Below are positions 1 to 6,433 of a stretch of 20,886 nucleotides of DNA, in pieces. Every line of letters starts with the position of its first letter. Positions within the stretch are counted from its first letter, which is position 1. Both the position numbers and the translations under genes were made by a program. Where the stretch lies: NCBI GenBank assembly GCA_020852035.1, contig JADZBR010000092.1, positions 1 to 20,886 of the forward strand, written 5' to 3'. The stretch is from Caulobacteraceae bacterium. Lineage in GTDB: Bacteria; Pseudomonadota; Alphaproteobacteria; Caulobacterales; Caulobacteraceae. Below the pieces are notes generated by a model. It worked only from the letters and a program-made list of their open reading frames with translations. It had not been told where the DNA came from and did not search any database.

Positions 1-9
1 AGGAACGCC

Positions 10-1188
10 ATGCCCTACGTCGAAGGGGAAACCATCCACGACGCCGACAGCCATGTAATGGAGCTGCCCGGCACCATCGAGGCCTACGCCGACCCGGCCT
101 GGCGCGAGCGCATCCACGACGCCATCAAGGCCAAGGGCGACACGACCTGGGCCGACAAGGCCCGCGAGATGCACCAGGATCCGGCGTTCCGCGGCGAATT
201 CGAGATCAACCTCCTGGCTTCCAAGAATTACAAGGCGATGGGCGCATTTCTTAACGCAGACCGCCCCGCCGCGCTCGACATGCTGGGCTTCACCAGCCAG
301 CTGGTCTTCACCACCGCCGGGCTCTCCCTGCCGCGCCTGGAGCACCTGGACGATGCCGAGCTCGCCATCGAGGCGGCCCGCGCCCACAACCGGATGATGG
401 CCGACTACTGCAGCGTCGACCGGCGCCTCCTGATGACCGCCTACGTTCCGCTGGTCGACCGGGCCCGCGCCGCCAAGATCGCCCGCGAGGCCATCGCGCT
501 CGGCGCCAAGGGGCTGATGATCAACTCCCGCGTCCCGCAGCACCACGCGCCCAGCCACTCGGACCTCGACGCCCTCTGGGCCCTGGCTCAGGACGCCGGC
601 CTGCCGATCCTGTTCCACGTCGGCGGCGAGCAGAAGATGAACCCCGCCTATTTCGAGAACGGCGGCCCGCAGGTGCTGGATTTCCACGGCGGGGCGGAGA
701 ACTTCACCTCGCTCAGCTTCATGGCCATCCCGATGTCCATCTGGCAGACGCTCTCGGCCCTGGTGTTCGACGGCGTCTTCGACCGCTTCCCGCGCCTGAA
801 GTTCGGCGCCATCGAACTCGGCGCCGGCTGGGTGCCCAGCCTGATGCAATTCATGGATTCCGGCGCCACGGCGTTCCATCGCGAGGCGCGCATCGGCAAG
901 CTCTCGGCCAGGCCCAGCGACATCCTGCGCCGCCAGTTCTTCGCCACGCCCTACCCGCACGAGAACGTGCGCTGGATCATCGAGAACGCCGGCGAGGAGA
1001 TCCCGCTCTTCTCCTCCGACTACCCGCACGTGGAAGGCGGTCGTAACCCGCTGAAACGCTTCAACGAAAGCCTGGAGGGCGTCAGCGCTTCGGCCCGCCG
1101 CCGCTTCTACCGCGACAACTTCATCGAGATGATGGGCAAGGGCCTCGACCCCGCCCTGCACGACCTGCCGTCGCTGGCGGCCGCCTAA
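10..1188 (+). CDS. Amidohydrolase family 2 metal-dependent hydrolase/decarboxylase
   Basis: Predicted 392-aa TIM-barrel amidohydrolase of the PF04909 (amidohydrolase 2) type. This family includes ACMSD- and 5-carboxyvanillate-type decarboxylases and aromatic-ring hydrolases. Visible metal-site motifs are DADSH near residues 11-15 (D13-x-H15), the mid-barrel LPILFHVGGE with H203, and the late SSDYPH with D337, the usual catalytic/metal Asp. The DxxSHxxE start is typical of a subgroup in which the second His of the classic HxH is replaced. The start is supported by AGGA five bases upstream of the ATG, at the very edge of the window, so an upstream partner gene cannot be seen. The protein is cytoplasmic, with no signal peptide or TM segment. 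Substrate is unknown; hydrolysis or non-oxidative decarboxylation of an aromatic/cyclic carboxylate is inference from the family. Length matches family members. Confidence 0.85.
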   Translation: MPYVEGETIHDADSHVMELPGTIEAYADPAWRERIHDAIKAKGDTTWADKAREMHQDPAFRGEFEINLLASKNYKAMGAFLNADRPAALDMLGFTSQLVFTTAGLSLPRLEHLDDAELAIEAARAHNRMMADYCSVDRRLLMTAYVPLVDRARAAKIAREAIALGAKGLMINSRVPQHHAPSHSDLDALWALAQDAGLPILFHVGGEQKMNPAYFENGGPQVLDFHGGAENFTSLSFMAIPMSIWQTLSALVFDGVFDRFPRLKFGAIELGAGWVPSLMQFMDSGATAFHREARIGKLSARPSDILRRQFFATPYPHENVRWIIENAGEEIPLFSSDYPHVEGGRNPLKRFNESLEGVSASARRRFYRDNFIEMMGKGLDPALHDLPSLAAA

Positions 1189-1189
1189 G

Positions 1190-1239
1190 CCCCTCCCCCT
1201 TGCGGGGAGGGGGTGGGGTGGGGGTGCAGGCCTGTGACT
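1190..1239 (+). repeat. G/C-tract hairpin repeat, copy 1 (terminator-like)
   Basis: Immediately after the amidohydrolase stop lies CCCCTCCCC, a short CTTGC loop and GGGGAGGGG, then a G-rich tail ending in AGGCCTGTGACT. The same hairpin and tail recur at 4539-4589, and the hairpin and G-rich tail recur inverted at 4638-4674. Each copy sits directly 3' of a stop codon, so termination or mRNA 3'-end protection is possible, but there is no clean U-tract. Confidence 0.7.
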
Positions 1240-1250
1240 CGCTGATCTTC

Positions 1251-1357
1251 CACCGTCACCCACGGACTTGTTCCGTGGGCCTATGGACGTCGCCCTCGCC
1301 GAACTTGCCCCGCAAACGCCGTGTTCATGGGTCGCCGGAACAAGTCCGGCGATGACG
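1251..1357. repeat. Paired inverted hairpin repeat (GGACTTGTTCC type)
   Basis: Two related 8-bp hairpins face each other. CCCACGGA (1259-1266) pairs with TCCGTGGG (1272-1279), and TCGCCGGA (1332-1339) pairs with TCCGGCGA (1345-1352). The cores GGACTTGTTCC and GGAACAAGTCC are reverse complements, as are parts of the flanks (CGTCAC versus GATGACG), so the whole unit can fold into one larger stem-loop. It looks like a REP/BIME-type dispersed element as seen in many alphaproteobacteria. No coding sequence is evident in this 1189-1481 gap. Confidence 0.65.
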
Positions 1358-1394
1358 AAAAGGGGTAGAGCTTCGTCGGGCGATCCTCCGCCGG

Positions 1395-1422
1395 CCCCTC
1401 CCGCCACCGACGGGAGAGGGGG
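1395..1422. repeat. Imperfect C/G-tract hairpin before the serine hydrolase gene
   Basis: CCCCTCCCG (1395-1403) is followed by a 7-nt loop and CGGGAGAGGGG, giving an imperfect stem with a two-base bulge. It is a further member of the GC-rich intergenic repeats packed into 1189-1481, about 60 bp upstream of the next start codon. Confidence 0.45.
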
Positions 1423-1481
1423 CATGGCTGGCGCGCCGCGTCCTTCTCGTCGTAGCCTCCCGCAAAACCGGGGAGGAACCC

Positions 1482-2636
1482 ATGACCGACGTCGCAGAAC
1501 GGCCCGCCATCGAAGGCTTCGCCCACGACCGCTTCGCGCCCGTCCGCGAGGTCTTCGAAGCCAACCTCGCCGGCGGCGCCGATGTCGGCGCCTCGTTCTG
1601 CGCCACGCTGGAGGGTGAGACGGTGGTCGACCTCTGGGGCGGCTGGGCCGACGAGGCGCGGACCCGCCCCTGGGAGCGCGACACCATCGTCAATGTCTAC
1701 TCGACCACCAAGACGATGACGGCGCTCACCGCCCTCCTCCTCGCCGACCGCGGCGAACTCGACTTCGACGCCCCGGTCGCCCGCTACTGGCCGGAATTCG
1801 CCGCCGCCGGGAAGGAGAACGTCAAGGTCAGCCACCTGATGAGCCATTCGGCCGGCCTCTCCGGCTGGAAGGAGCCGCTGACCACCGCCGACGTCTACGA
1901 CTGGGAGAAGATGACCTCCCTGCTGGCCGCCCAGGCGCCCTTCTGGGAGCCCGGCACGGCCAGCGGCTACCACGCCCTCACCCAGGGCTATCTGGTCGGC
2001 GAGGTGGTGCGGCGCATCACCGGCAAGTCGCTGGGCACGGTGTTCCGCCAGGAGATCGCCGAACCCCTCGGCGCGGACTTCCACATCGGCCTGCCGGCCG
2101 AGCACGACCCGCGCGTCGCCGACCTGATCCCGCCCCCGCCCGGCGCCGCCATCAGCGACGGCGACCAGACCGAGCTGCAGGCCAACATGTCCCGCAACCC
2201 CGGCATCGACGTCTCCGAGACCCGCACGCGCGCCTGGCGCGGCGCCGAGATCCCCGCCGCCGGCGGCACGGGCAACGCCCGCTCGGTGGCCGAGATCCAC
2301 TGCATCCTCGCCAACGGCGGCGTCGCCAAGGGCAAGCGCTTCATGTCCGAGGCCGGCTGCCGCAAGGCGCTGGAGCTGCAGATCGAAGGGACCGACCTGA
2401 TCTTCGCCGGCCCGGCCCGCTTCGGCATGGGCTTCGGCCTGGCCGGCGGGGCGGTGCCGCTGCCGAACCCGAACTCCATCTACTGGGGCGGCTACGGCGG
2501 GTCGTTGATTCTCATCGACATGGATGCGCGCACCACCATCTCCTACGTCATGAACAAGATGGGCGCGACGACCCAGGGCGACCTGCGCGGCCTGGGCCTG
2601 GCGATGGCGATGTGGACGGCGCTCGGCGTAACCTGA
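1482..2636 (+). CDS. Beta-lactamase-family serine hydrolase (family VIII esterase-like)
   Basis: 384-aa serine hydrolase of the beta-lactamase/transpeptidase fold (PF00144). The SxxK nucleophile motif is STTK at residues 74-77, in the context NVYSTTKTMTAL. The second motif is Tyr163 in SGYHALTQGY, in the class C/family VIII position usually written YxN or YSx. A late Gly-rich strand, WGGYGGS at 335-341, stands where the KTG/HxG box lies. There is no signal peptide, which favours a cytoplasmic esterase (EstB-like) over a periplasmic beta-lactamase. The start is supported by GGGGAGGAA just upstream of the ATG. It converges with the next gene, only 6 bp separating the two stops. Such enzymes act on small esters, amides or lactones; the physiological substrate cannot be told from sequence. 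Confidence 0.88.
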   Translation: MTDVAERPAIEGFAHDRFAPVREVFEANLAGGADVGASFCATLEGETVVDLWGGWADEARTRPWERDTIVNVYSTTKTMTALTALLLADRGELDFDAPVARYWPEFAAAGKENVKVSHLMSHSAGLSGWKEPLTTADVYDWEKMTSLLAAQAPFWEPGTASGYHALTQGYLVGEVVRRITGKSLGTVFRQEIAEPLGADFHIGLPAEHDPRVADLIPPPPGAAISDGDQTELQANMSRNPGIDVSETRTRAWRGAEIPAAGGTGNARSVAEIHCILANGGVAKGKRFMSEAGCRKALELQIEGTDLIFAGPARFGMGFGLAGGAVPLPNPNSIYWGGYGGSLILIDMDARTTISYVMNKMGATTQGDLRGLGLAMAMWTALGVT

Positions 2637-2642
2637 CGCCGC

Positions 2643-3110
2643 CTACGACATGGCGACGATCGGGCTGGCATCCTCTTCAAACTGCTTCAGCCCCTCGAGG
2701 CGGGCCTTGCGCATGTAGAACAGCATGATCGCGCCCAGCGGCAGGCCCAGCACACCGAACATGGCGAGGCCGCGGTATCCGCTCAGCACGATCGCCGTCA
2801 TGATCACCCCGGCGCCGAGGGTGATCATGCCCATCAGCTCCATGTTGTTGTGCCAGACCTGCGCCGACTTGCCGCCCTCCAGGCGCACGGCGTGCACCCC
2901 GGTCTGGTCCAGCGCCTTGGAGATGTAGAACCGCCCCCGGCTTCCCGGCGTCAACGCCTCGGCCACCTCGCCGGCGGCGCAGATGGTCTTCAGGTCATGC
3001 GTGGTCCCGTCGTTCCCGCGCAGCTGCAGGCTTTTCAGCACTACATACTTGCCCTTGCGGTTGCGCAGCTCGACCGCCGTCACCTCGCCGTCGATTGTCC
3101 AGACCGGCAT
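2643..3110 (-). CDS. Hypothetical two-TM membrane protein
   Basis: 155 aa, family not recognised. The N-terminal ~85 residues look like a soluble, mostly beta domain (MPVWTIDGEVTAVELRNRKG...). They are followed by two hydrophobic segments at about 92-111 and 114-133 and a short charged C-terminal tail (RKARLEGLKQFEED). A good Shine-Dalgarno (GGGAGG) precedes the ATG. The architecture, a small domain with 'electrostatic' beta strands then a two-TM hairpin, resembles uncharacterised inner-membrane proteins in which the soluble part may bind a ligand or partner. It lies downstream of the GST gene on the same strand with a 71-bp gap, so co-transcription is possible. No function is proposed. Confidence 0.75.
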   Translation of the reverse strand: MPVWTIDGEVTAVELRNRKGKYVVLKSLQLRGNDGTTHDLKTICAAGEVAEALTPGSRGRFYISKALDQTGVHAVRLEGGKSAQVWHNNMELMGMITLGAGVIMTAIVLSGYRGLAMFGVLGLPLGAIMLFYMRKARLEGLKQFEEDASPIVAMS

Positions 3111-3181
3111 CGCCCTCGCCTCCCGTTGCGAGAACGCAGTTCTGCACGGCCGGCGTGCGTTGGGAAGGCCCGCCCTCGTCG

Positions 3182-3793
3182 TCAGGACGGCAGCGGCCCG
3201 TCCAGTTCGGTCGCCCGCGCATAGGCCGGCCGCGCCACCAGCCTGGCCCAGTAGGTCTCGAACGCGGGGCGCCGCTCGATCGAGCCGAACTGCATCCCCC
3301 AGCCGATCTGCGAGCCGAAATAGACGTCCGCCGCGCTGAACCGGTCGCCGGCGATGTAGTCCCGCCGCCCGACCGCCTGCTCCAGCGTGTTCACCACCGC
3401 CTCGAACGAGCCGTAGCCGGCGGTGGACTCCCGTCCCTCGGGCACCACGAAGCCCAGCGACTTGCTGAGCACCGCCGACTCCACCGGCCCGGCGGCGTAG
3501 AACATCCAGCGGTAGTAGTCGCCGCGTTCGGCCGGCGGCGGCGCCAGCCCCGCCTGCGGGAAGGCGTCGGCCAGGTAGGCGCAGATCGCCGCGGCCTCTG
3601 TGACCACCGTCTCGCCGTGCTTGATCGCCGGCACCTTGCCCATCGGGTTCACCGCCAGATAGGCCGGCGCCTTCATGGTCGTGCCGTATTCCAGCACCTC
3701 GGTGCGGTAGGGCTGGCCCACCTCCTCCAGCATCCAGCGCACGATCCGGCCGCGCGACATCGGGTTGGTGTAGAAGACCAAGTCTTCGGCCAT
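3182..3793 (-). CDS. Glutathione S-transferase family protein
   Basis: 203-aa GST. Residues 4-75 form the thioredoxin-fold domain, with the likely catalytic Ser13 in NPMSRGRIVRW, the glutathione-contacting cis-proline loop NPMGKVPAI (V54-P55) and the gamma-glutamyl contact TEAAAI (E66). The rest is the helical C-terminal domain, with the conserved N-capping region AGDRFSAADVYF near residue 150. The start at 3793 was chosen over an upstream in-frame ATG (3940) because AAGGAAGG lies about 6 bases before it and because family homology begins there. It is divergent from the NeuD-like gene, with 91 bp shared between the two starts. It probably conjugates or reduces electrophiles in the cytoplasm; the substrate is unknown. 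Confidence 0.88.
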   Translation of the reverse strand: MAEDLVFYTNPMSRGRIVRWMLEEVGQPYRTEVLEYGTTMKAPAYLAVNPMGKVPAIKHGETVVTEAAAICAYLADAFPQAGLAPPPAERGDYYRWMFYAAGPVESAVLSKSLGFVVPEGRESTAGYGSFEAVVNTLEQAVGRRDYIAGDRFSAADVYFGSQIGWGMQFGSIERRPAFETYWARLVARPAYARATELDGPLPS

Positions 3794-3884
3794 GAGGCTT
3801 CCTTCCTTGCGAGGTTGGCGGCGGTGTTCTACCGCGCCGGATGGTGGCTTGTCCCGCGCCGCCGCCTTCGGCAAGCTCGACCGC

Positions 3885-4535
3885 ATGAGACCCCTGGTGA
3901 TGGTGGGCGGCGGCCCCGGCTCCCTTCCGCGCATCGTCATCGAGGCGGTCGAGGCCCAGGGCCGCGCCCTCGCCGGTTATCTAGACGTCGGCGCCGATCC
4001 CAAGCCGCTGATGCACCCCCGGCCGCGCCTCGGCGACGAGCGCCTGCTGGACGATCCCGCCTTCCTCGCCGCCCACGACGTCGCCGTGGCCGTGCAGGGC
4101 CCGCAGCGCCGCGCGATCTGCCTGAAGCTGCTGGAGGCGAACGCCACCCTGCCAGTGATCCTCCACCCGGCCGCGGTCGTCTCGCCCACCGCCGAGGTCG
4201 GCGCCGGCACGGTGATCTCCGCCGGAGCCATCGTGCAGCAGGACGCCCGCATCGGCCGCTTCTGCATGCTCAATACCGGCTGCTCCATCGACCACGACAA
4301 CGTCGTCGGCGACTTCGTCTCGATCTCGCCCGGCGCGCGCACCGCCGGCTCGGCCCGGATCGGCGAGGCGGCCTTCGTCGACCTCGGCGCCCTGATCATC
4401 GGCGGCGTGAGCGTCGGCGGCGTGAGCGTCGGCGCGCGGGCCACCGTGGGCGCCGGCGCCGTGGTGATCCGCGACGTGCCCGACGGCGTCACCGTGGTCG
4501 GCAACCCGGCCAGGCCCCTGCCGGTGAAGGGCTGA
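3885..4535 (+). CDS. NeuD/PglD-type sugar O/N-acyltransferase
   Basis: 216-aa acyltransferase of the sialic-acid O-acetyltransferase NeuD / PglD family. The N-terminal 1-90 is a small Rossmann-like nucleotide-sugar domain (VMVGGGPGS). From about 92 onward there is a left-handed beta-helix of hexapeptide repeats, with catalytic His137 in the SIDHDNVVGDFVSISPGA motif and the C-terminal signature VVGNPARPLP. The start at 3885 was preferred over an ATG at 3792 because similarity to the family begins there and the earlier ATG lies within the divergent GST start. Residues 173-182 are an exact repeat, GGVSV-GGVSV, encoded by a perfect 15-bp tandem duplication; removing one copy restores the normal hexapeptide register. 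Unlike most family members, there is no glycan or flagellin-glycosylation gene nearby. Acetyl-CoA is the expected donor; the acceptor is unknown. Confidence 0.85.
   Translation: MRPLVMVGGGPGSLPRIVIEAVEAQGRALAGYLDVGADPKPLMHPRPRLGDERLLDDPAFLAAHDVAVAVQGPQRRAICLKLLEANATLPVILHPAAVVSPTAEVGAGTVISAGAIVQQDARIGRFCMLNTGCSIDHDNVVGDFVSISPGARTAGSARIGEAAFVDLGALIIGGVSVGGVSVGARATVGAGAVVIRDVPDGVTVVGNPARPLPVKG
4401..4430 (+). repeat. Perfect 15-bp in-frame tandem duplication
   Basis: GGCGGCGTGAGCGTC occurs twice head to tail, encoding GGVSV twice inside the beta-helix of the NeuD-like acyltransferase. Zero mismatches in wobble positions suggest a recent replication-slippage event. Confidence 0.95.
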
Positions 4536-4538
4536 ACT

Positions 4539-4589
4539 CCCCTCCCCCTTGAGGGGAGGGGCAGGGGGTGGGGGTGTAGGCCTGTGACT
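4539..4589 (+). repeat. G/C-tract hairpin repeat, copy 2 (terminator-like)
   Basis: CCCCTCCCC-CTTGA-GGGGAGGGG is followed by a G-rich tail and AGGCCTGTGACT, beginning 3 bp after the NeuD-like stop. It is nearly identical to the copy at 1190-1239. It faces copy 3 across the convergent intergenic gap, so the two could serve as terminators for the two convergent genes. Confidence 0.75.
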
Positions 4590-4637
4590 TTCCTGGAAAG
4601 GCTCAAGGCGGAGCTTCGCCGCACCATCCTCCGTTGA

Positions 4638-4674
4638 CACCCCCACCCCAACCCCTCCCCTCAAGGGGGAGGGG
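4638..4674 (-). repeat. G/C-tract hairpin repeat, copy 3, inverted
   Basis: Read on the minus strand this is CCCCTCCCC-CTTGA-GGGGAGGGG then TTGGGGTGGGGGTG. It starts 2 bp after the thiolase stop codon and is in opposite orientation to copy 2, placing a hairpin just 3' of each convergent gene. The AGGCCTGTGACT tail of the other two copies is missing. Confidence 0.75.
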
Positions 4675-4676
4675 CT

Positions 4677-5885
4677 TTAGACTTTCGCCAGCGCCAGGGC
4701 GCTCCCCTGTCCGACGCCGACGCACATGGTCGCCAGCGCCCTTGCGCCACCCCGCTCGTTCATCGCCCGCGCCGCCGTCAGCGCCAGCCGCGCGCCCGAG
4801 CAACCCAGCGGGTGGCCGATGGCGATGGCCCCGCCGTTGGGGTTCACATGCTCGGCGTCGTCCGCCAGGCCCCACGCGCGCGTGCAGGCCAGGGCCTGGG
4901 CGGCGAAAGCTTCGTTCAGCTCGATCAGGTCGAAGTCGCGCACGCAGACGCCCAGCCGCGCGGTCAGCTTCTCCACCGCCGGGATCGGCCCCACGCCCAT
5001 CACCCGCGGCGCGACCCCGCCGGCCGCCCCGCCTTCGATGCGGGCGATCGGCTCCAGGCCGTAGGCTTTCACCGCCGCCTCCGAGGCCAGCAGCAGCGCC
5101 GCCGCCCCGTCGTTGACGCCCGAAGCGTTGCCCGCCGTCACCGTGCCGTCCTCGCGCACGATCGGCTTGAGCTTCGCCAGCGCCTCCAGGGTGGTGTCGA
5201 CACGCGGGTGTTCGTCGTCGCTCACCACCACGTCGCCCTTGCGGTCCTTGATGGTCACTGGGGTGATCTCGCCGGCATGGAAGCCGCGCTCGCGCGCCTT
5301 GCCGACCCGCGCCTGGCTGCGCTGGGCGAAGGCGTCCTGGTCCTCGCGGTTGATCTGGTGGTCGGTGGCGACGTTCTCGGCCGTCTCCGGCATGGCGTCG
5401 ACGCCGTAGGCTTTCTTCAGCGCCGGATTGACGAACCGCCAGCCGATGGTGGTGTCGAAGATCTCGGCGTTGCGCGAGAAGGCCGAGTCCGCCTTGCCCA
5501 TCACGAACGGCGAGCGGGTCATGCTCTCCACCCCGCCGGCGATCATCAGGTCGGCCTCGCCGGCGGCGATGGCGCGGGCGGCGGTGATCGTCGCGTCCAG
5601 GCCCGAGGCGCAGAGCCGGTTCACCGTCATCCCCGGAACGGTCGGCGACAGGCCCGCCAGCAGCAGCGCCATGCGCGCCACATTGCGGTTGTCCTCGCCG
5701 GCCTGGTTGACGCAGCCATAGACCACCTCGTCCACCGCCTCCCAGTCCACCTTGGGCAAGGACGCCATCAGCGCGCGCAGCGGCTCGGCGGCCAGGTCGT
5801 CGGCGCGCACCTTGGCCAGCGCCCCGCCGTAGCGGCCGATCGGCGTGCGCGTTCCGGCGCAGAGATAGACGGTGCGGCCTTGCAT
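4677..5885 (-). CDS. pcaF: Acetyl-CoA acyltransferase, 3-oxoadipyl-CoA thiolase type
   Basis: 402-aa thiolase, full length. The nucleophile is Cys92 in NRLCASGLD, the acid/base pair is His358 in AIGHPLGCSG and Cys388 in TMCVGVGQG, and the substrate-loop signature is GGVESMTRSPFVMGKAD. The segment YGCVNQAGEDNRNVARMA and the later FDTTIGWRFVNP are hallmarks of the PcaF/PaaJ branch. These enzymes cleave 3-oxoadipyl-CoA to succinyl-CoA and acetyl-CoA at the end of the beta-ketoadipate or phenylacetate pathway. No other pca or paa genes are in the window, so it is either an orphan copy or a general beta-ketothiolase; the gene symbol is therefore tentative. GGGAG precedes the ATG. It is divergent from the thioesterase gene, with 74 bp shared upstream of the two starts. 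Confidence 0.9.
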   Translation of the reverse strand: MQGRTVYLCAGTRTPIGRYGGALAKVRADDLAAEPLRALMASLPKVDWEAVDEVVYGCVNQAGEDNRNVARMALLLAGLSPTVPGMTVNRLCASGLDATITAARAIAAGEADLMIAGGVESMTRSPFVMGKADSAFSRNAEIFDTTIGWRFVNPALKKAYGVDAMPETAENVATDHQINREDQDAFAQRSQARVGKARERGFHAGEITPVTIKDRKGDVVVSDDEHPRVDTTLEALAKLKPIVREDGTVTAGNASGVNDGAAALLLASEAAVKAYGLEPIARIEGGAAGGVAPRVMGVGPIPAVEKLTARLGVCVRDFDLIELNEAFAAQALACTRAWGLADDAEHVNPNGGAIAIGHPLGCSGARLALTAARAMNERGGARALATMCVGVGQGSALALAKV

Positions 5886-5959
5886 GGACGGCTCCCAACT
5901 TTCATAGCGGTCAGCCCCGCCGGCGGCGGGTGTTTCAGGTATTTTCGAGAGGACTGCAT

Positions 5960-6433
5960 ATGGACGGCGGGGCCGAGGAGCAACAGCGCGGGCCGCACGA
6001 GGTGATCGCCAAGGACGGCGATTGGGCCGGCTGGACCCTCTGGGTCGGGGGCGATCCCTTCGAGGACCACTGCGGCCCCTTCTACTGGCGCGAGCGCGAG
6101 GACGGCGTGCGCGTCTGCGCCTTCGTCGCCGAGCATAAGCACATGAACGGCGGCGGCTTCATGCACGGCGGCTGCGTGATGACCTTCGCCGACTACGGCC
6201 TGTTCGTGATCGCCCGCGACGCCCTGGCCGACCGCTCCAGCGTCACCGCCACCCTGAACGGCGAGTTCGTCGGCACCGCCCGCGTCGGCGACCGGGTGGA
6301 ATGCACCGGCGAGGTGGTCAAGGCCGGCCGCTCGATGGTCTTCATCCGCGGCCTGATCGTGAACGCCTCGGCGGGCGGCGAGCCGATGATGAGCTTCTCC
6401 GGGGTGATCAAGAAGACCGCGCCGCGGGCCTAG
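5960..6433 (+). CDS. PaaI-like hotdog-fold thioesterase
   Basis: 157-aa single hotdog-domain protein of the PaaI/YbgC-like acyl-CoA thioesterase group. The motif HMNGGGFMHGGCVMTFADYG carries the helix-capping HGG (69-71) and an acidic residue (D78) in the positions used by PaaI-type enzymes. The beta strands VTATLNGEFVGTARVGDRVECTGEVV follow as expected. The start at 5960 is preferred over the ATG at 5930 because GAGAGGA ends 7 bases before it. The stop overlaps the stop of the convergent membrane-protein gene in the shared tetramer CTAG. It is divergent from the 3-oxoadipyl-type thiolase, so a joint role in acyl-CoA turnover, hydrolysing stalled CoA esters, is a reasonable inference. Substrate unknown; cytoplasmic. 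Confidence 0.85.
   Translation: MDGGAEEQQRGPHEVIAKDGDWAGWTLWVGGDPFEDHCGPFYWREREDGVRVCAFVAEHKHMNGGGFMHGGCVMTFADYGLFVIARDALADRSSVTATLNGEFVGTARVGDRVECTGEVVKAGRSMVFIRGLIVNASAGGEPMMSFSGVIKKTAPRA

Noticed and set aside
3095..4552. A 485-codon plus-strand frame across the GST and NeuD-like genes
   Set aside because: Arg/Pro-rich nonsense that covers two well-supported genes in other frames.
1190..4674. CRISPR array
   Set aside because: The repeats are few, hairpin-shaped, irregularly spaced and in both orientations; there are no spacers and no cas genes.
4603..5898. A 431-codon minus-strand frame over the thiolase
   Set aside because: An alternate frame on the same strand; only the frame ending at 4677 has thiolase motifs.
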